From NCBI GenBank assembly GCA_038204465.1, contig JBBRCX010000139.1, forward strand, positions 1 to 9,600: a DNA stretch of 9,600 nucleotides, written 5' to 3'. Positions 5,908-9,600 of the stretch are shown here, piece by piece. Both the position numbers and the translations under genes were made by a program. This stretch comes from JBBRCX01 sp038204465. GTDB lineage: Bacteria; Planctomycetota; Phycisphaerae; Tepidisphaerales; Tepidisphaeraceae. The notes under the pieces are model-generated. The model made no database searches and was not told the origin of the DNA. It worked only from the letters and a program-made list of their open reading frames with translations. Position 1 is the stretch's first letter, and each line of letters begins with the position of its first letter.

Positions 5908-6087
5908 ATGAACACGCAGAACAAGACAAGTGCCGACAACGACATTCACAAGGGCGCAGTGGAAGAGGATCAACCCAAGCCCGAGCAGCGGGGAGCTCCC
6001 GGCTTAGACAACAACGGACTGCCCAACGACCCCACGGCCATTGCCCAAGACGCGCTGGGCGCGAAGGAAGACCAATCGCAAGGATGA
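5908..6087 (+). CDS. Small hydrophilic protein with GLPNDPTAIAQD motif (59 aa)
   Basis: A good ribosome-binding site (AAGAGG, 5897-5902) lies five bases ahead of ATG 5908. The peptide reads MNTQNKTSADNDIHKGAVEE, then DQPKPEQRGAPGLDNN, then GLPNDPTAIAQDALGAKEDQ and SQG. It is charged, low in hydrophobic residues, and has no signal or membrane segment. The ending RGAPGL-GLPND-IAQD-GA--D-SQG is a pattern I remember from tiny hypothetical proteins widespread in soil Proteobacteria and Acidobacteriota. The function is unknown; by composition it may be a general-stress protein like the CsbD gene 3 kb away (inference). It stands alone between non-coding stretches. Confidence 0.7.
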   Translation: MNTQNKTSADNDIHKGAVEEDQPKPEQRGAPGLDNNGLPNDPTAIAQDALGAKEDQSQG

Positions 6088-6701
6088 GCTCCCAACACTG
6101 CGGAATGGAGCCCCTCGCGGCCGCCGAGCGCTGCGATGCGGGGGGATTCCGTGCGCCGAGGCGGCGCGCAGGTCAGCTCAGAGAAGAGAATAGTCCCTGC
6201 AGACGGGCCAGCGAGGCCAACTTACGCCGGGAGCTGATCGCGTCTGCGGCGGGACGCGTGCGGCGTCGCGCTGTGCAAAGGTCGGACTTCAGCGAGGCGC
6301 TCGGGGGGTTCCAGACGTTTTTCAGTTGAACCAAGCCCGTGGTCCGGTCGATGTGGGCGGCTCTCCGGATGAGTGAAGCCACTGTCGTCCGTCAGTCCGC
6401 GGGTTGGCCAGGACCTTTCTACACTCGCATCGCTAACAGCTCCACGTCGGCGTGTCCAGGCAGCCCGGCAACGAGGCGGCAGCGTGCCGCGCCCTCGTCC
6501 ACGATTACGTGGCAATGTCTCAATCGATGATTAGAAAGCGAATACGTGTCTCGCAATAAGGCATTCGGCTGGCGGCAGGCATTACCACGTCCAAAGATGA
6601 CCGGTGGACACATTTTTGCAGAGGCTCATTGTCTCGTGAAGTTTTTCCCCGCCTCGATCAGGCGGACGCCGCCGCCCGCGTAAGCAGCGCGTACATCATC
6701 C
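6088..6701. other. 614-base stretch with no gene I can support
   Basis: Several 60-100-codon frames exist on both strands, but none has a recognisable domain, a good ribosome-binding site or a consistent composition. The minus-strand frame ending at 6419 (HCHVIVDEGAARCRLVAGLP) and the plus-strand frame around 6200-6329 look partly protein-like and could be worn gene pieces. I see no RNA gene, repeat or clear terminator. Given the neighbouring pseudogenes, this is most likely decayed coding DNA. Confidence 0.35.
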
Positions 6702-7211
6702 ATGGCGAACAGTTTTATTATCCCCGTCATCGTCGTTGCCGTTCTTCTCATTGCTGTGGCGTCGATCGTCCCGTTCCCGTCCGAGGCCGCGCGGGCAAAG
6801 CTGGTGGCGGTTCTTTCAGACCGCTTGGATGGCGAAGTTCAACTCGAGAACCTGCGCGTGCGAGTTCTTCCTCGGCTGCGCGTGGAGGGAATGGTTTATC
6901 CGTACGACATAAGAGTAGACGCGACATGCCGCCGTTGATCTCGATCAAGCGTTTTTCAGCTGAAGGAAGTGTCCTGACGCTCTTGCGGAAGCATATCTCT
7001 TTGGTGAACGGTTGATGGTCTCGATATTCAGATCCCGCCAGACCACAACCGTGACGTCGACGGCGCGAATGCAAGCCCTGATCGAGCGGGGAGCGGCGAG
7101 AAACGAGCTGCCACAGCCAAACATGATGTCGGCCGTACGCTCGTCATCGACGAGTTGTTCTCAAACCATGCGCGTCTGGCGATCATTCCGGCGGAAAAAG
7201 AGAAGAACCCG
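6702..7211 (+). pseudogene. AsmA-family protein, N-terminal remnant with two frameshifts and lost 3' end
   Basis: ATG 6702 opens with a signal anchor (MANSFIIPVIVVAVLLIAVA) and then SEAARAKLVAVLSDRLDGEV, QLENLRVRVLPRLRVEG. This is the classic AsmA start: one inner-membrane helix, then a beta-rich periplasmic domain, with roles in lipid transport and envelope assembly. One base is missing at about 6889, and the next frame reads NGLSVRHKSRRDMPPLISIK and RFSAEGSVLTLLRKHISLVN. One extra G at about 7010 restores the first frame: VDGLDIQIPPDHNRDVDGAN, later LVIDELFSNHARLAIIPAEK and EKNPK at 7211. There homology stops abruptly just where the upstream region of the next gene begins. Intact relatives have about 600-1000 residues, so roughly 170 remain. 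There is no clear Shine-Dalgarno before the ATG. Confidence 0.7.
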
Positions 7212-7282
7212 AAATGCGTCTTGCGAGCAAGAAAGACGCTGGTCAGATGTTAATTTGCAGAGCCTTCCCGAGGAGAATTCTT

Positions 7283-8107
7283 GTGAAATCAGTCGGCATC
7301 GTTTTAGCGAGTCTCGCCGTCTTCGTTGTCTACGCTCCAGAGTCCAGGGCTCAGCAGGTTTCGCCCGTGCTGGAACAAGGACAGCCACGTGTCGCAGTTG
7401 GCACAGTCGTGTCGTCTGGGACTGCGACGCTGGTTCTGAGAACGGACGCCGGTCAATTCGTCTTGTTTGCTCTTGATCGCGACACCATCCGCCCGACCTC
7501 TCTTCCGCGTGACGCACGCGTCAGTGTGACGTCGCGACCAGGGGATAGCCAGGATGTCTCGATTGCGACCGTCGTTACGAGGTTGGCTGACCAGACCCCG
7601 AGCGCCCAGGAGCGCGCAGCAGGCCAAGAGCCCGTTCCGCCGAGCGTTCGGCGACTCGAGCGACAAATTGAACGCCAAGTTCGACGCTACCGAGTCGGAG
7701 TGCGAGGCGGAGTCGCGCTCGATCCAGAACTGATCTCCGTAGGAGCGCACGCCAGCCTCGGGCCGTTCTTCGACAGCAATGTGTCCTTCCGGCCTAATCT
7801 TGAGTTGGCGTTCGGCGAGGTGACGACGCTCCTCGCACTGAACCTGGAAGGCATCTACCGAATCCCTCCTGCGACACGGCAGAGTCGCTGGTCGGCTTAC
7901 GTCGGCGCTGGGCCGAACTTCTCCTTCAGCCATCGTAATTTCGAAGGTGAAAAGAATGGGCAGAGATTTGATTTTGGCGAGTTCAACTGGGACACCGGCC
8001 TCAACTTCCTCGTCGGCGCGGAAAATCGAAGCGGGGTCTTCATCGAGCTGAAGGCCACGGCTTATGCGGGACCTCACGTCAGACTGCTGATCGGTCGGAA
8101 TTTCTGA
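7283..8107 (+). CDS. Secreted outer-membrane beta-barrel protein with N-terminal beta domain (274 aa)
   Basis: I choose GTG 7283, because AGGAGA (7271-7276) stands six bases before it and the protein then starts with a signal peptide (VKSVGIVLASLAVFVVYAPE, cut after SRA, before QQ). The upstream ATG at 7214 would put 23 basic residues ahead of that signal and starts at the AsmA junction. Residues about 30-110 form a small beta domain (VAVGTVVSSGTATLVLRTDA, FVLFALDRDTIRP), and then comes a charged linker rich in Arg/Gln (RRLERQIERQVRRY). The last ~125 residues are alternating strands of an 8-stranded porin-like barrel (YRVGVRGGVALD, VSFRPNLELAFGEV, WSAYVGAGPNFSFS, FNFLVGAE-type strands, VRLLIGRNF), ending in Phe as outer-membrane proteins do. 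The substrate is unknown. No operon partner is evident; the next gene is about 190 bases away. Confidence 0.75.
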   Translation: MKSVGIVLASLAVFVVYAPESRAQQVSPVLEQGQPRVAVGTVVSSGTATLVLRTDAGQFVLFALDRDTIRPTSLPRDARVSVTSRPGDSQDVSIATVVTRLADQTPSAQERAAGQEPVPPSVRRLERQIERQVRRYRVGVRGGVALDPELISVGAHASLGPFFDSNVSFRPNLELAFGEVTTLLALNLEGIYRIPPATRQSRWSAYVGAGPNFSFSHRNFEGEKNGQRFDFGEFNWDTGLNFLVGAENRSGVFIELKATAYAGPHVRLLIGRNF

Positions 8108-8300
8108 GGCGGAGCGAGTTCCAACCACCTGCTACCGAGACCGACGAGGCGTCGATGCTCGACGAACCGTGTTTACTGGCCAGACTACATGGAGGGGAAC
8201 GAACCTCGCATCGTCGGCGACTTAACTACATGTCGCCACGCCTGACAATGTCGATGACCAGACGGCACTCAGCCGCTCTTCTGCACTAAGAGGTGCTCGA

Positions 8301-8480
8301 ATGAGAGATCTTCTCTTTGGTGTCGCGTTCGTATTGCGGATCGCGTGGCCACTCGCGATGCTCGGGCTGTTCGCGGCCGCCTCCGCTCTCCACCTTCTAC
8401 TGCTTGCCGCCATCGTTCTCTGTCATCAGCTTTACGCGGGATCGTCGCCGTTTACGCGGGATCGTCGCCGCCTCGTGTGA
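8301..8480 (+). CDS. Small hydrophobic membrane peptide, C-terminus altered by a 20-bp duplication
   Basis: A strong ribosome-binding site (AAGAGG, 8288-8293) lies seven bases ahead of ATG 8301. The 59-aa peptide starts MRDLLFGVAFVLRIAWPLAM and LGLFAAASALHLLLLAAIVL, which gives one long or two short membrane helices, and ends CHQLYAGSSPFTRDRRRLV. The end is shaped by an exact tandem duplication of 20 bases (8431-8470). With one copy the frame would run on to the TGA at 8546-8548 and make 75 residues ending CARTALRTVGTWKWCLRRVS, stopping 16 bases before the next start. The present form is therefore probably a truncation. I recognise no family. The closeness to the following gene suggests co-transcription. 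Confidence 0.6.
   Translation: MRDLLFGVAFVLRIAWPLAMLGLFAAASALHLLLLAAIVLCHQLYAGSSPFTRDRRRLV
8431..8470. repeat. Perfect 20-bp tandem duplication inside a coding region
   Basis: TTTACGCGGGATCGTCGCCG occurs twice head to tail without a mismatch (8431-8450 and 8451-8470). Twenty is not a multiple of three, so the second copy shifts the frame of the small membrane peptide and brings in a stop at 8478-8480. Perfect identity suggests a recent slippage event or an assembly artefact. Confidence 0.9.
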
Positions 8481-8564
8481 TCATCTGTGCGCGCACCGCG
8501 CTTCGCACCGTGGGCACTTGGAAGTGGTGCCTACGACGAGTTTCGTGAGCCAACGAGGAGAACG

Positions 8565-9098
8565 ATGAACAGACTATTCACGATAGCTTGTGCCGTCAAC
8601 CGAGATCGGGCGCGGCGCTGGACAGCGAGGATGCGGGACGGCGACAACGACAAGCCCGACCCGGATCTCCAAGATCCGGGCGACGGTGATCAGAAGCCGG
8701 GCGACACGCCCGACACACCGCTCGACGAGCCTTCGCCGGCGCCCGTTCAAGATCCCCCTTCGCAACCTGACACACACCCCTACGTCGTGGGGGCTGGGAG
8801 ATCTCGTCGCTTCGTTGACGCTCACGTCACGTCTGGACTCAGCCACCATCATTTTCTCCACGCTGACGTCGCGCCTTCTCCGGTTCAGGCGAACCGCAGG
8901 ATACCCGCCAGGCGAAGGACGAGTGGGATGTGTGGCATTGACAAACGAGCGGGTCCTTCTCCGAGACCGCTCTCCGAACCCGGCTCCTTGTCAACTCGTC
9001 AGCGGCGGCGACTTGTACCCCGGGCTGCTAGAAGTTGTGAGGAAAACATGCGGGGTAATTCGCCAATGCGGCCGAAACTCGCAGGGCAATTGCTGTAG
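8565..9098 (+). CDS. Asp/Pro-rich small protein, probably with a non-native C-terminal extension
   Basis: GAGGAG (8555-8560) stands four bases before ATG 8565, a good start. The frame is open for 177 codons, but only residues about 23-75 look like a kept protein: MRDGDNDKPDPDLQDPGDGD, then QKPGDTPDTPLDEPSPAPVQ, then DPPSQPDTHPYVV. This acidic, proline-rich, unstructured segment with PTP/PAPVQDPP and a PYVV end matches short hypothetical proteins I recall that normally stop soon after PYV. The following ~100 residues are Arg/Ser/Pro-rich with no pattern, so a lost stop or frameshift after about 8790 is likely. The first 22 residues (MNRLFTIACAVNRDRARRWT) may be an added start. The function is unknown. 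It is possibly co-transcribed with the membrane peptide upstream and lies upstream of the CsbD remnant. Confidence 0.45.
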   Translation: MNRLFTIACAVNRDRARRWTARMRDGDNDKPDPDLQDPGDGDQKPGDTPDTPLDEPSPAPVQDPPSQPDTHPYVVGAGRSRRFVDAHVTSGLSHHHFLHADVAPSPVQANRRIPARRRTSGMCGIDKRAGPSPRPLSEPGSLSTRQRRRLVPRAARSCEENMRGNSPMRPKLAGQLL

Positions 9099-9117
9099 TA
9101 GATACCACGGAGGCCGT

Positions 9118-9320
9118 ATGAATCGCGATGAACTTGGGGGGAAGACTGCAAGACTGAAGGGCAAAATCAAGCAGGCCCCTGCCGACCTGACCAATGCTCC
9201 GGACCTCATGACCAAGGCGTGGCAGACGAAGCAGCGGGCAAAACGCAGCATGCGTTTGGCCGCGCCAAGCGAAAAGTCGGTGAGGCTGTCGAACATATCG
9301 GCAAGGAGATCAAGAAATAA
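9118..9320 (+). pseudogene. CsbD-family stress protein, broken by one lost base
   Basis: GGAGG (9109-9113) is four bases ahead of ATG 9118. The first frame gives MNRDELGGKTARLKGKIKQA and PADLTNAPDL, the standard CsbD opening (MN-D---GK---LKGK-KQ--G-LT). At about 9207 the reading must move by one base. From 9210 the second frame gives DQGVADEAAGKTQHAFGRAK and RKVGEAVEHIGKEIKK, then TAA 9318-9320, the standard CsbD ending. Inserting one base (for example CTC-CAT) would restore a normal ~67-residue protein. CsbD proteins are small, charged, helical cytoplasmic proteins made under general stress; their biochemical role is unclear. Without the correction the first frame runs on with unrelated sequence. 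The near-perfect second half suggests either a very recent mutation or a sequencing error. A weak hairpin (CCTC/GAGG, 9323-9335) follows the stop. Confidence 0.8.
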
Positions 9321-9416
9321 GTCCTCGTGGGGAGGCTTCGTTTACATTGATGGCCCCTCGCGGTTTGTGCAAGGGCGCCGCGATTGTTCCGCTTTGATCC
9401 AAAACGCTCCGTCACG

Positions 9417-9600
9417 GTGACATGCGAGGTGATATCGCGGCCTCCACACATAGTGCGAACTCAAGCAGGCGGGATCGCTGCCGCAATGATCGCGATTCCT
9501 GATGGATGTTCATTGCATGGGTCACCGCAAACCGCAATTCCAGCGCAGGATTTTGAAGAGAGCATTGGCTCAGCTGATGTCGGAGTCTTTCAACGCTGTG
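9417..9600 (+). CDS. Possible 5' part of an unidentified gene running off the window
   Basis: One frame is open from 9351 to the end (83 codons). From GTG 9417 it reads VTCEVISRPPHIVRTQAGGI, AAAMIAIPDGCSLHGSPQTA, then IPAQDFEESIGSADVGVFQR. GTG 9429, GTG 9453 and ATG 9486 are other starts; none has a clear ribosome-binding site. An overlapping frame from ATG 9502 (MDVHCMGHRKPQFQRRILKR) is also open to the end, so the choice is uncertain. I recognise no family in either. Confidence 0.25.
   Translation, partial: MTCEVISRPPHIVRTQAGGIAAAMIAIPDGCSLHGSPQTAIPAQDFEESIGSADVGVFQRC

Noticed and set aside
7304..8128. 274-codon minus-strand frame
   Set aside because: Antisense to the beta-barrel gene, with no ribosome-binding site and no recognisable features.
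9190..9215. Programmed frameshift in CsbD
   Set aside because: No slippery heptamer or following stem is visible, and CsbD genes are not known for recoding. A simple base loss explains it.
9323..9342. Terminator after CsbD
   Set aside because: The stem is only four base pairs and the following T-run is broken; too weak to list as a feature.
8590..9420. 276-codon plus-strand frame taken as one protein
   Set aside because: It strings together a shadow of the Asp/Pro-rich gene, non-coding DNA, the first third of CsbD and out-of-frame sequence. Only the CsbD start in it is real.
1..9600. CRISPR array, rRNA or riboswitch
   Set aside because: No regularly spaced repeats, rRNA segments or recognisable riboswitch cores were seen on reading both strands.

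Overview
The window is GC-rich DNA from a soil-type bacterium. An Acidobacteriota lineage, perhaps Vicinamibacteria, fits best. This rests on remembered style and not on a search: a RodZ-like HTH/membrane/proline-rich protein, the tail of a TonB-dependent receptor ending VKIGGQLTF, an AsmA-type N-terminus, a beta-barrel protein with a soluble N-domain, and several very small hydrophilic proteins.

Layout. 1-1297: 3' part of a RodZ-like gene (+). 1290-1920: a scrap heap with the remnant of a small conserved protein (-), the left part of an IS481-type insertion sequence (+), and the frameshifted C-terminus of a TonB-dependent receptor (-). 2031-3813: a long, well-kept gene of unknown function (about 540 aa) preceded by a 26-bp-stem inverted repeat and two smaller hairpins; it looks like the single gene of an undescribed mobile element. 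3883-5124: a wrecked integration region, with short direct repeats, the 5' half of a tRNA-Leu(GAG) gene that stops in the anticodon stem, AT-rich DNA, an IS630-like transposase tail overlapping a small accessory gene (-), and a frameshifted VirB11/TrbB/CpaF-type secretion ATPase fragment (+). Together these suggest the remains of a conjugative element once inserted near a tRNA gene.

5311-9600: small genes and decaying larger ones. They are a 53-aa Pro-rich protein (-), a 59-aa hydrophilic protein with the GLPNDPTAIAQD motif, an AsmA-family pseudogene with two opposite 1-nt shifts and a lost 3' end, an intact secreted beta-barrel protein, a 59-aa membrane peptide shortened by an exact 20-bp tandem duplication, an Asp/Pro-rich small protein, a CsbD-family gene broken by one lost base, and an open frame running off the end.

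The main theme is gene decay. At least five reading frames are broken by 1-2 nt indels, and several genes are cut at sharp junctions. Single-base indels alone could be sequencing errors. The truncations, the IS scraps and the 20-bp duplication are harder to explain that way. Family names below come from reading translations against remembered family patterns; no database search was possible.
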